NCBI RefSeq assembly: GCF_013409865.1
Contig: NZ_JACCBM010000001.1
Span: 3,224,001-3,288,000 of the forward strand
Direction: 5' to 3'
DNA from: Herbiconiux flava
Lineage (GTDB): Bacteria; Actinomycetota; Actinomycetes; Actinomycetales; Microbacteriaceae
Length of the DNA: 64,000 nucleotides
Shown one piece after another: positions 1 through 7,840 of the stretch. A model generated the notes under the pieces. It made no database searches. It had not been told where the DNA came from and saw nothing but the letters and a program-made list of their open reading frames with translations. Each line of letters starts with the position of its first letter. Position 1 is the first letter of the stretch. Made by a program: the position numbers and the translations under genes.

Positions 1-698
1 CTGGCCAGCGCATCCGGGTGGCGGGTGGTGAGCGCGCCGGTGGCGTCGGCGAGGTACTCGCGCTGCCGGGAGACGGCGAGCTGCACGACGGTGGCGACGA
101 GCGGCGCGATCAGGATCGCGACGAGCCCGAAGACCATGACGATCGGGTTGCCGTTGTTGTTGTTGCGTCCGAAGAACGCCATGCGCAGGAACATGTCGGC
201 GATGAACCCGACGGCCACCACCAGCCCGAACACGATCATCGACACCCGGATGTCGTAGTTGCGCACGTGCCCGAGCTCGTGGGCCATGACGCCTTCGAGC
301 TCCGCGTCGTCCATGATGTCGAGCAGGCCCGTGGTCGCCGCCACGATGGCGTGCTCGGGGTCACGGCCGGTCGCGAAGGCGTTCGGGGCCGGGTCGTCGA
401 TGACGTAGACCTTCGGCATCGGTGTGCCCGTGGTGATCGACAGGTTCTCGACGACGCGCCACAGCCGCGGGTTGTCGCGCTTCTCGATCTGGTGCGCGCC
501 GCTCATCGCGAGTGCCTGACCCGACGCGGCGAAGTACTGGATGAGCGCGTAGCCGATGGCCACCACCAGCGTGATGACGACGATCGAGACGTTGCCGTAG
601 ATGTACGACGCCAACCAGCCGAGCCCGCCGATGATCAGCAGGAACAGCAGGATGATGACGACGGTGTTGCGCTTGTTCTTGGCTATCGCGGAATACAT
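1..698 (-). CDS. htpX: M48 family zinc metalloprotease, HtpX-like (3' end outside window)
   Basis: Membrane-bound zinc protease of the HtpX type, expected to act in membrane protein quality control. The first 232 residues are visible and the C-terminus lies beyond position 1. After the start MYSAIAKNKRN there are two hydrophobic segments (about residues 12-55), then the zinc motif HELGH in MAHELGHVRNYD near residue 135, followed by further membrane segments. A purine-rich AGGAA lies just upstream of the ATG at 698. It follows lemA by 48 bases on the same strand, the common lemA-htpX pairing, so the two are probably co-transcribed. The downstream metal-binding glutamate cannot be checked because the gene is cut. 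Confidence 0.9.
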   Translation of the reverse strand, partial: MYSAIAKNKRNTVVIILLFLLIIGGLGWLASYIYGNVSIVVITLVVAIGYALIQYFAASGQALAMSGAHQIEKRDNPRLWRVVENLSITTGTPMPKVYVIDDPAPNAFATGRDPEHAIVAATTGLLDIMDDAELEGVMAHELGHVRNYDIRVSMIVFGLVVAVGFIADMFLRMAFFGRNNNNGNPIVMVFGLVAILIAPLVATVVQLAVSRQREYLADATGALTTRHPDALA

Positions 699-746
699 GG
701 ATTCCTATCGCGGGCAGGCCGGCGGGGCCGGGCTAGAGGGGCAGGG

Positions 747-1313
747 CTAGAACTGCACGCGCGGCGGCTCGGCGATCGCCGCGACGTCGCTGACCTCGAA
801 GAACTCGCGCTCCGAGAAGCCGAGGCGGCGGGCGAAGATCGTGTTGGGGAACTTCTTGATCTTGGTGTTGAGCTCGCGCACGCCACCGTTGTAGAAGCGG
901 CGCGACGCCTGAACCTTGTCTTCCGTGTCGACGATCTCGGCCTGCAGCTGCAGGAAGTTCTGGCTGGCCTGGAGCTGAGGGTAGGCCTCGGCCACCGCGA
1001 AGATGCTCTTCAGCGCGTTCTGCATGTGGTTCTCGGCCTGGGACGCCTCGGCGGGGCCCTGGGCCGACAGCGTCTCGGCGCGGGCGCGCGTGACGTTCTC
1101 GAACACGGCCTTCTCGTGCGCCGCGTAGCCCTTGACCGATTCGATCAGGTTGGGCAGAAGGTCGGCGCGGCGCTTCAGCTGCACCGTGATGTCGCTCCAC
1201 GCCTCGTCGACGCGCACGTTCAGGGTGACGAGCGAGTTGTACGTGGCCCAGAGGTAGATGCCGGCGATGACGACCAGGGCGACGACGACGATGAGCGGGA
1301 TCAGCCATTCCAT
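747..1313 (-). CDS. lemA: LemA family protein
   Basis: Small membrane-anchored protein of 188 aa. An N-terminal hydrophobic helix (residues about 4-24) is followed by a soluble helical domain with the family features RVDEAWSDITVQLKRR and LLPNLIESVKGYAAHE, and ends near AEPPRVQF. LemA proteins have no established enzymatic role; they are often encoded beside htpX-type proteases, as here, and may work with them at the membrane. The ATG at 1313 has no clear Shine-Dalgarno but has a TATACT box 6 nt upstream, so the message is probably leaderless. Confidence 0.93.
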   Translation of the reverse strand: MEWLIPLIVVVALVVIAGIYLWATYNSLVTLNVRVDEAWSDITVQLKRRADLLPNLIESVKGYAAHEKAVFENVTRARAETLSAQGPAEASQAENHMQNALKSIFAVAEAYPQLQASQNFLQLQAEIVDTEDKVQASRRFYNGGVRELNTKIKKFPNTIFARRLGFSEREFFEVSDVAAIAEPPRVQF

Positions 1314-1319
1314 GCCAGC

Positions 1320-1325
1320 AGTATA
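1320..1325 (-). promoter_or_regulatory. -10 box of leaderless lemA promoter
   Basis: TATACT, a perfect match to the actinobacterial -10 consensus, ends 6 nt before the lemA ATG, which puts transcription start at or next to the A of ATG. Confidence 0.6.
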
Positions 1326-1409
1326 TCGGCCGGGGAGCGCGCTCTCAGGGGGAAAGCGGCGCTCTCCCAGCTACCCCCGGCGCGACGTCGACGGGCCCCG
1401 CTCCGGACG

Positions 1410-2861
1410 TCAGCGCGATTCGGCGAGCAGCCGAAACCACTGGTACGAGTCCTTGGGCGTGCGCGTGAAGTCCTCGATGTCGACGTGCACCAGCCCGAAG
1501 CGCTGCGTGTACCCGGCGGCCCACTCGAAGTTGTCGATGAGTGACCAGACGTAGTAGCCGCGCAGGTCGATCGCCGACGCCGACCCGCCACCTGTGACCG
1601 CCGACAGGGCCGCCTCGAGGTGGCCCGCCAGGTAGTCGATGCGGGCGCCGTCCCGCACATGGGGCGTTCCGTCGTGCTCGTCGAGCTCCCGCGCATCCGG
1701 GAACGAGGCCCCGTTCTCGGTGATGAACACCGGCGGCAGCGCCTCGCCATAGCGCTCGGCCAGCTCGTCGAGGGCGACGCCGAGGTACTCGGGCGCGATC
1801 GGCCAGCCGAAGCCGGTGCTGCGGTACTCGGGCCAGGGCGCGAGGTGGAAGGGCAGCGACCCCATGGCGGTCGAACTGCCGTCGGGGGTGGCCGGGCCTC
1901 CCGAACCGGCTGCGATGCGGGTGGGCAGGTAGTAGTTCAGCCCGTAGAAGTCGAGCTTCTGGCCGATCAGGGCGAGGTCGGCCGGGTCGGCCTCGCCGAG
2001 GGCCGAGAAGAGCGGCTCGAAGCCCTCGGGGAACTCGGGGTAGCGGCCGAGCAGCACCGGGTCGGCGAAGACCCGGTTGTGCAGCACGTCGAACAGCTCG
2101 GCGAACGCCACGTCGGCGTCGGAATCGGTGGCCGGCACGACGGGCGAATGCACGTTGACGATGCCGATCCCGCCGCGCACGTCGGCCGCCCGCAGCGCCT
2201 GCACGGCGAGGCCGTGACCGAGCAGCTGGTGGTGCGCGGCCGGCAGGGCGTTGAAGAGGCGGGTCGCGCCGGGCGCGTGCACGCCGAGGCCGTAGCCGTT
2301 CAGCGTCACGGTGGCGGGCTCGTTCACGGTGGCCCAGCGGCCGATCCGCTCGCCGAAGCGCTCTCCCAGCGCGAAGGCGAGATCGCCGAAGCGCAGTGCG
2401 GTGTCACGCCGCATCCAGCCGCCGGCGAGCTCGTTCGGGGTGTCCCAGTGGAAGATCGTCGCCATGGTGTCGATGCCCGCCTCGTCGAGGCGGTCGAGCA
2501 TCCGCTCGTAGAAGTCGACGCCCTCGCGCCGCAGCGGTCCCCTGCCCTCGGGCTGCAGGCGCGGCCAGGCGAACGAGAAGCGGTACGAGTCGGCGCCGAG
2601 GTCGTGCAGCAGCTGAACGTCCTCCTCCACCCGGTGGTAGAAGTCGGATGCGCGGTCGGCGGTCGAGCCGTCGACGATGCGGCCCGGCTGGCTCGTGAAC
2701 GCGTCCCACACCGACTGGCCTCGCCCGCCCTCGTGGGTGGCGCCCTCGATCTGGAAGGCGCTCGTCGCCGTGCCGAGCACGAAGCCGTCGGGCAGGCGGC
2801 CGCCGAGGTCGCGGGCGAACTCGCGGCGCTCCTCGGGCGTCATGCGGAGGGCGCCGCTCAT
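1410..2861 (-). CDS. Family 1 glycoside hydrolase (beta-glucosidase type)
   Basis: Retaining beta-glycosidase of family GH1, 483 aa, cytoplasmic (no signal peptide). The acid/base glutamate is in TVNEPATVTLNG near residue 180 and the nucleophile in VFITENGASF near residue 382. FQIEGATHEGG near the N-terminus is the usual sugar-binding QIEG segment, and NYYLPTRI and the C-terminal DNFEWAAGYTQRFGL are also typical. The start at 2861 was chosen because it forms an ATGA overlap with the stop of the upstream oxidase. It is the last gene of the TetR operon. Substrate is not predictable; hydrolysis of an imported beta-glucoside, beta-galactoside or similar is likely. Confidence 0.92.
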   Translation of the reverse strand: MSGALRMTPEERREFARDLGGRLPDGFVLGTATSAFQIEGATHEGGRGQSVWDAFTSQPGRIVDGSTADRASDFYHRVEEDVQLLHDLGADSYRFSFAWPRLQPEGRGPLRREGVDFYERMLDRLDEAGIDTMATIFHWDTPNELAGGWMRRDTALRFGDLAFALGERFGERIGRWATVNEPATVTLNGYGLGVHAPGATRLFNALPAAHHQLLGHGLAVQALRAADVRGGIGIVNVHSPVVPATDSDADVAFAELFDVLHNRVFADPVLLGRYPEFPEGFEPLFSALGEADPADLALIGQKLDFYGLNYYLPTRIAAGSGGPATPDGSSTAMGSLPFHLAPWPEYRSTGFGWPIAPEYLGVALDELAERYGEALPPVFITENGASFPDARELDEHDGTPHVRDGARIDYLAGHLEAALSAVTGGGSASAIDLRGYYVWSLIDNFEWAAGYTQRFGLVHVDIEDFTRTPKDSYQWFRLLAESR

Positions 2862-4246
2862 GCGCCGGCCGCCCCGCCGGTGCCCGTCGCCGCCTCGGAT
2901 GCGGCCGAGGCCGAGGCCGCGGCCGGCGCGCCGAGCACGCGGTCGAGATAGACGTTCGTGAACAGGCCGCGAGGGTCGAGGCGGTCGCGCAGGGCCACGA
3001 AGGCGCCGTGCTGCGGGTAGAGCTCCGAGAGATCGGCGGCGGTTCGGGTGTGCAGCTTGCCCCAGTGGGGGCGGCCGGCGTGGGCGGTCATGATCTCCTC
3101 GACCGCTTCGAAGTACGCGCGGTGGTCTTCGCGATAGTAGCGGTGAACGGCGATGTAGCCGCTGTCGCGTGCGGAGGCGGTCGAGAGCCAAAGCTGGTCG
3201 GCGGGGGCGAACCGCACCTCGATCGGGAAGGAGATGCGCCAGCCGCGCTCCTCGATCAGGGCGTCGATCGCGCGCAGCACCTCGGGCACGTCGGCAGCCG
3301 GCACCGCGTACTCCATCTCGCGGAAGCGCACCGTGCGGCGGGTGGCGAACACGCGGTGCGACCGGTCGGAGAACTCGCGGTTCGACCACAGCCGCTCGGC
3401 GAGGCCGTTCACCGTCGGGATGATCGCCGGCACCATCCGGCCCGCGGCGCAGGTCACCCCGTAGACGCCGTTCGCGAGCAGGGTGTCGTCGACGAACGAG
3501 CTCAGCCGCGAGAGGGGGCGCGTCGGGGCGCCGGCGTCGAGGCGGGTGTTCGTCTTGGTGACGGCCGAGCGGGTGTGCGGGAACCAGTAGAACTCGAAGT
3601 GGTCGCTCGTGTCGACGACGCCGTCAGGGCCGTGCAGCCCGGTGAGCACCTCGTCGAGGGGCAGCGGCCGCTCGACCGCGTGCAGCACGAACTCCGGCAC
3701 GCACTGCAGCGTCACCTCGACGATGATGCCGAGCGCACCGAGCGACAAGGCGGCGGCCGGCAGCAGCTCGGCGTTCTCGTGCTCGTCGATGCGCAGCAGC
3801 TCGCCGTCGGCGGTGACCAGGGTGAGCCCGACGACCTGGGTGGCGAGGCCGCCGAAGCGCGCGCCGGTGCCGTGGGTGCCGGTGGAGATGGCGCCGCTGA
3901 TCGACTGCCGGTCGATGTCACCCATGTTCGCCAGAGCGAGCTCGTGCGGGCCGAGCAGGGCGGGCAGCTGGTGCAGGCGGGTGCCGGCGAGCAGGGTGAC
4001 GCGGGAGCGTTCCCGATCGACCGAGACGAGACCGGTCAGCTCGTCGAGCTCGAGCAGCACCCCGGTCGCCACCGCGATGCCCGTGAAGCTGTGGCCGGCG
4101 CCGACCGCCTTGATGCGCTGACCGCCGCGGGCCGCCGCACGCACGGCGCGCTGCACGGCGCCGATGCTCGTGGGGCGCTCGACCCGCTGGGGCTTCACCC
4201 TCTCGGTGCGCGCCCAGTTGCGCCAGGTGCCGTTCGCCGCCGTCAT
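2858..4246 (-). CDS. FAD-linked D-arabinono-1,4-lactone oxidase family protein
   Basis: Flavoprotein oxidase of the VAO/aldonolactone oxidase family, 462 aa. The N-terminal FAD_binding_4 domain carries GAGHSFTGIA (residues about 50-59, the site of the covalent flavin histidine in this family) and GAISTGTHGTGARFGG. The C-terminal ALO domain ends with HWGKLHTRTAADL and LDPRGLFTNVYLDRVLG. Relatives oxidise sugar lactones or alditols (gulonolactone, xylitol, sorbitol) with oxygen; the exact substrate is unknown. Its start overlaps the stop of a 24-codon mini-ORF, and its stop overlaps the GH1 start, so translation is coupled. Confidence 0.9.
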   Translation of the reverse strand: MTAANGTWRNWARTERVKPQRVERPTSIGAVQRAVRAAARGGQRIKAVGAGHSFTGIAVATGVLLELDELTGLVSVDRERSRVTLLAGTRLHQLPALLGPHELALANMGDIDRQSISGAISTGTHGTGARFGGLATQVVGLTLVTADGELLRIDEHENAELLPAAALSLGALGIIVEVTLQCVPEFVLHAVERPLPLDEVLTGLHGPDGVVDTSDHFEFYWFPHTRSAVTKTNTRLDAGAPTRPLSRLSSFVDDTLLANGVYGVTCAAGRMVPAIIPTVNGLAERLWSNREFSDRSHRVFATRRTVRFREMEYAVPAADVPEVLRAIDALIEERGWRISFPIEVRFAPADQLWLSTASARDSGYIAVHRYYREDHRAYFEAVEEIMTAHAGRPHWGKLHTRTAADLSELYPQHGAFVALRDRLDPRGLFTNVYLDRVLGAPAAASASAASEAATGTGGAAGA

Positions 4247-4317
4247 GCGTCCATCCTCTCCGCTGCCACCGACATGATCTTGCGCGCGAAGACGGGCCGG
4301 GCGAGCATCCGCGTCAC
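4243..4317 (-). CDS. 24-aa mini-ORF bridging the PLP enzyme and oxidase genes
   Basis: A GTG at 4317 overlaps the stop of the upstream PLP-enzyme gene as GTGA, and the 24-codon frame (begins MTRMLARPVF, ends AAERMDA) stops in an ATGA overlap with the start of the oxidase gene. A purine-rich stretch lies upstream inside the PLP gene. It fills the only gap between the two genes, so it may be a translational-coupling device or encode a small basic peptide. No family recognised. Chance occurrence remains possible. Confidence 0.4.
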   Translation of the reverse strand: MTRMLARPVFARKIMSVAAERMDA

Positions 4318-5576
4318 AGGAACGCCTGCCCCTCGCCGCGATAGCTCGGCACCTCGTCGACCACCGCGCCGTCGTCGACCACCGAGAACCCGTTCACGTG
4401 CTCGGCCAGCTCCCCCGACTTGGTGTGCCGCAGCCAGACGCGGTCGCCCACGGCGAGCGCCGCCGCCGTGCGACCCGAGAGCGGCGTCTGCACTTCGCCC
4501 GCCATCTCGCGGGCCTGCATGCGGGTGCCGCGCGGCCAGACGACCTCGGGCAGCCGATCGGGCGCGGGCGGTCCCGACGCGATCCAGCCGCCGCCGAGCA
4601 GCGTCGCCATGTCGGGGCGCGGCTTCCGCACCACGGGCAGCGCGAACGCCGCAGCCGGCGCGGGCGTGAACCGCGAGTAGGTGTCGAAGAGGTGCCCCCC
4701 GAACAGTCCCGACCCGGCCGCCACCTCGGTGACCGAGGGGTCGGCGCTGGTGGTCTCGAGCGATCCGGTGCCGCCGCCGTTGACGAACTCGAGCGGGGCC
4801 ACCGCGCGCACCGCCGCCACCACGGCGCCCCGGCGCTCGGCGAGCTCGGCGGCTGAGTTCCGCTGCATCCAGTCGATCACGTGCCCCTTCACGAGACGGT
4901 CGGCGATCCCTCCGCGGGGGCGGTTGCCGACGCCCGCGATCTGCGACTCGTAGGCCATCATCCCCACGAGGGCGAAGCCCGGTCGCCGCACGATCTCCTC
5001 GGCCAGCGCCCGCGCCTGGTCGACGCTGGCGACGGGCGAGCGCCAGACCCCCAGGCGGCCGAGCCCCGGGGCGGTGAACGAGGCGTCGAGCTCGATGGCC
5101 ACGCGGATGTCCGGCCGCGCGCCCGGGGCGACGGCCGCGTCGATCAGGTCGAGGTGGGCGAGCGAGTCGACCATCAGCGTCACACCGGCCGCAGCGTGCT
5201 CGTCGGCGGCGAGGGCGGCGATCGCCATCCGGTCGGCGGTCGGGTAGCCCACCACGATGTCGGGCACCTCGTCGGGGCGGCGGGAGGCCAGCCAGAGCGC
5301 CTCGGGGAGCGTGTAGGCGAGGATGCCCGCGTATCCGGGCAGGGCGAGCACCGCATCCTGAACCGCCCGCACCCGGATGGACTTGCTCGCCACCCGGATC
5401 GGCATGCCACCGGCCCGTCGCAGCATCGAGTGGGCGTTGTGACGGAGGGCCTCGAGGCCGATCACCGCGACCGGCGGCTCGCGGTCGGCGGTGGTGGCGG
5501 TGAGGCCGCGCCAGTAGCGCTGGGCGTCGCGCCACGGCTGCCCGTCGGCGGGGTGGGGACTGAGGTCGAGGGTCAT
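4314..5576 (-). CDS. PLP-dependent D-threonine aldolase / alanine racemase-like enzyme
   Basis: Fold-type III PLP enzyme, 420 aa, annotated in relatives as amino acid deaminase/aldolase. The PLP lysine lies in RVASKSIRV near residue 63 of an N-terminal alanine racemase-type barrel. GMMAYESQIAGVG and EFVNGGGTGSLETTS supply the phosphate-binding end of the barrel. The C-terminal domain ends in DRVWLRHTKSGELAEHVNGF, typical of the D-serine/D-threonine group with the metal-binding His near the end. Likely activity is aldol cleavage or dehydration of D-hydroxyamino acids. RBS GAGGAG precedes the ATG, which also overlaps the stop of a 26-codon mini-ORF. Confidence 0.85.
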   Translation of the reverse strand: MTLDLSPHPADGQPWRDAQRYWRGLTATTADREPPVAVIGLEALRHNAHSMLRRAGGMPIRVASKSIRVRAVQDAVLALPGYAGILAYTLPEALWLASRRPDEVPDIVVGYPTADRMAIAALAADEHAAAGVTLMVDSLAHLDLIDAAVAPGARPDIRVAIELDASFTAPGLGRLGVWRSPVASVDQARALAEEIVRRPGFALVGMMAYESQIAGVGNRPRGGIADRLVKGHVIDWMQRNSAAELAERRGAVVAAVRAVAPLEFVNGGGTGSLETTSADPSVTEVAAGSGLFGGHLFDTYSRFTPAPAAAFALPVVRKPRPDMATLLGGGWIASGPPAPDRLPEVVWPRGTRMQAREMAGEVQTPLSGRTAAALAVGDRVWLRHTKSGELAEHVNGFSVVDDGAVVDEVPSYRGEGQAFL

Positions 5577-5653
5577 CGCACGCTCCTCGCGCCGGGGTTG
5601 GTCGGGTGGGCGGATGCGCGGCCCGCGCCGAGGGCCGGGGAGGGGTGGTTCAT
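5573..5653 (-). CDS. 26-aa mini-ORF bridging the MFS and PLP enzyme genes
   Basis: An ATG at 5653 overlaps the MFS stop (ATGA), and the 26-codon frame (begins MNHPSPALGA, ends PGARSVR) stops in an ATGA overlap with the next gene. Both ends share the DNA GAGGAGCGTGCGATGA, so the last codons (RSVR) equal the MFS C-terminus. The duplicated junction gives an RBS at both positions. Together with the mini-ORF at 4243-4317 it makes the whole operon an unbroken chain of overlapping reading frames. No known family. Confidence 0.4.
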   Translation of the reverse strand: MNHPSPALGAGRASAHPTNPGARSVR

Positions 5654-6972
5654 CGCACGCTCCTCACGCGGCTGACGGCGAGCGCGCCGGCGAAGCCGAA
5701 CAGTGCCGACACGAGGAAGAGCATCGGGAACCCGCCGAGCAGCGTCACGATCGCCGCCCCCGCGAGCGGCGCGACGGCCTGGGGCACGGCGGTGGCGATG
5801 TTCATGATGCCGAGATCCTTGCCGCGGGACGCCGGGTCGGGCAGCACCTGCGTGGCGAGCGCCTGGTCGACCGAGAGGAAGCAGCCGTAGCCGAGGCCGA
5901 GCAGCGCCGCCCCGATCATCGTGGCCGTGAGCTCGGGCACGAACGCGAGCAGCAGCGCCGCCAGCGCCTGCAGCACCGCGGCGGCCAGCACGAACACGCG
6001 CCGTCGCCGCAGCCGGTCGCTCAGCGCCCCCGCCACCACCGAGGCGAGCACGACGAAGATCGTGTAGATCACGATCAGCACGAGCAGGTCGTCCTCGGCG
6101 TTCGGGTCGTTCAGCCCGAACATCAGGAAGTAGAGCAGCAGCGTCGTGCCGAGCGCGTTGCCGATGTTCACGAGGATGCGGCTGAGCAGGGTGAAGCCGA
6201 AGTCCGGATGCTCGCGCGGGCTCACCCACATGCCCTCCACCAGGGCGCGGAGGGTCAGCGGCGGTCGCTGCCCGGGGTGCAGCCGCGCATCCGGCACGAA
6301 GAGGCAGAACGGGGCCACGAGCAGCACCAGCAGCACCGCCATGGCCGCGTAGCCGAGCAGCTGGCCGGTGAACAGGAGGGTCGCCAGCAGCACGCCGAGG
6401 ATGAGGCCGACCGCCTGGGGCGCGGAGATGAACGCCGAGACGAGGCCGCGCTGGTCGACCGGCACCTGGTCGCTGATGGCGGCGGTGAGGGCCGAGGAGA
6501 GGATGCAGAAGCCGATGATGGCGAGCGTCCAGAAGACGCCGATGCCGAGGAGCTCGGTCTGCAGGCCGAGGAGGAGCAGGGAGGCGGCGAAGAGGAGGGT
6601 GCCGCCGGCGATCCAGGGGCGGCGGCGGCCGAAGCGCGAGGTGGTGCGGTCGGAGAGGGCGCCGGTGACGGGGAAGGCGATCAAGGCGAAGACGCCGGCG
6701 ATGGCCGAGATGACGCCGAAGGCGACGACGCTGTCGGTCCAGGCCGGGGTCGTGCTGCCGGCCTCCGCGGCCAGGCGCTGGTCGATCTGGAGCGGGAGGA
6801 GGAGCTGCACGGGGGTGAGCTGGGCCATCCAGATGCCGAGCCAGGCGGCGCCGAACAGGGCGACCCAGCGGCCGCCGACCCGGCGGGTGGGTTCGGCGAG
6901 CGCGTGCGGCGGGGCCGGGGGTGTCGGCGGGGGCGTCGGTGGGGTGGATGCGGCGGGCGGGATGGCGGTCAT
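5650..6972 (-). CDS. MFS transporter, sugar (GPH/SLC45-like) type
   Basis: Twelve-helix major facilitator protein of 440 aa. A proline-rich cytoplasmic N-terminus (residues 1-30) precedes the first helix. The loop after helix 2 reads GALSDRTTSRFGRRRPWI, the DRTxSRFGRRRP form found in glycoside-pentoside-hexuronide and sucrose-type carriers. The related loop in the C-terminal half is GALSDRLRRRRVFVL. Its ATG overlaps the stop of the TetR gene (ATGA). The enzymes downstream suggest that it imports a glycoside or sugar-like compound that is then hydrolysed and oxidised; this is inference. Confidence 0.88.
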   Translation of the reverse strand: MTAIPPAASTPPTPPPTPPAPPHALAEPTRRVGGRWVALFGAAWLGIWMAQLTPVQLLLPLQIDQRLAAEAGSTTPAWTDSVVAFGVISAIAGVFALIAFPVTGALSDRTTSRFGRRRPWIAGGTLLFAASLLLLGLQTELLGIGVFWTLAIIGFCILSSALTAAISDQVPVDQRGLVSAFISAPQAVGLILGVLLATLLFTGQLLGYAAMAVLLVLLVAPFCLFVPDARLHPGQRPPLTLRALVEGMWVSPREHPDFGFTLLSRILVNIGNALGTTLLLYFLMFGLNDPNAEDDLLVLIVIYTIFVVLASVVAGALSDRLRRRRVFVLAAAVLQALAALLLAFVPELTATMIGAALLGLGYGCFLSVDQALATQVLPDPASRGKDLGIMNIATAVPQAVAPLAGAAIVTLLGGFPMLFLVSALFGFAGALAVSRVRSVR

Positions 6973-7673
6973 GCGGGCTCCCCGGGTCGGTCGGGTGGTG
7001 CGGGCGCAGTGCGAGTGGCGGGTGCGGTGTGGGGCGAGGGTGCCGGGTGGGCGGGCGACGCGGGGCGGGACTCCGGTGGAAGGGGGCGGGCCTCCGCCGC
7101 GAGGGCGCGGGCCGCGAAGGCCGCGGTGCGGTGGGCGCGGGCGTCGTCGGCGTCAGCGAGCCACGCGAGGGCGAGGCCGTCGGTGAGGGCGACCAGGTGC
7201 GCGGCGATCTCGTCGAGGGGGCGCTGCCACGCGCATCCGGTTCTCTCGGCGGCCTCGGTGAGCGACACCGCGGCGAGCGCCCGGTAGCCCTCGTACTGAC
7301 GGGCGGCGAGGCGCTCGAGCCCGGGCGTGCGCATGGAGTACTGGGTCAGCTCGAACATGGCCCGCTCACGCTGCGGGGCCTCGCGCACGGTGTCGAGGTA
7401 GCGCAGCAGCCCGCGTTCGAGCAGCCGCTCGAGGCTCTCGCCCTCGGCCGGCGGCACCGTGAGCACGACCTCGGTGCGCCCGATCACGTCGGCGACGAGC
7501 TCGGCGAGCAGCTCCTCGCGGGAGGCGAAGGCGTAGTGGAAGCTCGCGAGCTTCATGCCGGCCTCGTCGACGACCGCGCGGGTGGTGGCCCCGGCGACGC
7601 CCGATCGCGAGATCACCGTGAAGGCCGCCACGAGCAGCCGGCGGCGGCGCTCGGCGACGGGCAGGCGGGCCAT
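6969..7673 (-). CDS. TetR family transcriptional regulator
   Basis: Repressor-type regulator of 234 aa and first gene of the operon. The N-terminal helix-turn-helix spans about residues 8-52 (ERRRRLLVAAFTVISRSG, then TTRAVVDEAGMKLASFHYAF). The C-terminal half is a ligand-binding helical domain ending in a long Pro/Ala-rich tail. RBS GAGGAG lies 6 nt before the ATG. A 16-bp palindrome 39 bp upstream (7712-7727) is a plausible autoregulatory operator, so the whole operon down to the glycosidase is probably controlled by this protein. Confidence 0.92.
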   Translation of the reverse strand: MARLPVAERRRRLLVAAFTVISRSGVAGATTRAVVDEAGMKLASFHYAFASREELLAELVADVIGRTEVVLTVPPAEGESLERLLERGLLRYLDTVREAPQRERAMFELTQYSMRTPGLERLAARQYEGYRALAAVSLTEAAERTGCAWQRPLDEIAAHLVALTDGLALAWLADADDARAHRTAAFAARALAAEARPLPPESRPASPAHPAPSPHTAPATRTAPAPPDRPGEPA

Positions 7674-7711
7674 GCGCGCTCCTCGCGGTCGGCGGTTCCG
7701 GATGCGGTGAG

Positions 7712-7727
7712 TGGGTCAGATGACCCA
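7712..7727. promoter_or_regulatory. Palindromic operator, probably for the adjacent TetR regulator
   Basis: TGGGTC-AGAT-GACCCA, a perfect 6+6 bp inverted repeat in the divergent region between tetR (start 7673) and the + strand gene (start about 7841). A second, smaller one (CGCCA-GTA-TGGCG, 7732-7744) lies next to it. Size and position suit a TetR dimer site. Confidence 0.55.
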
Positions 7728-7840
7728 GTTGCGCCAGTATGGCGTGGCGCGGGTGCCGGCGTCTACGGCTGTCGTGTGAATTCCATCCGAAACGCGGCGA
7801 GGGTGTTTTGCGCCCGCGGGCCCGTCTGGCTGAATGGTGC

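Noticed and set aside
2862..3389. N-terminal extension of the GH1 gene up to 3389
   Set aside because: The extra residues are Arg/Pro/Ala-rich and overlap the oxidase gene on the same strand; the ATGA overlap at 2861 gives the normal GH1 N-terminus.
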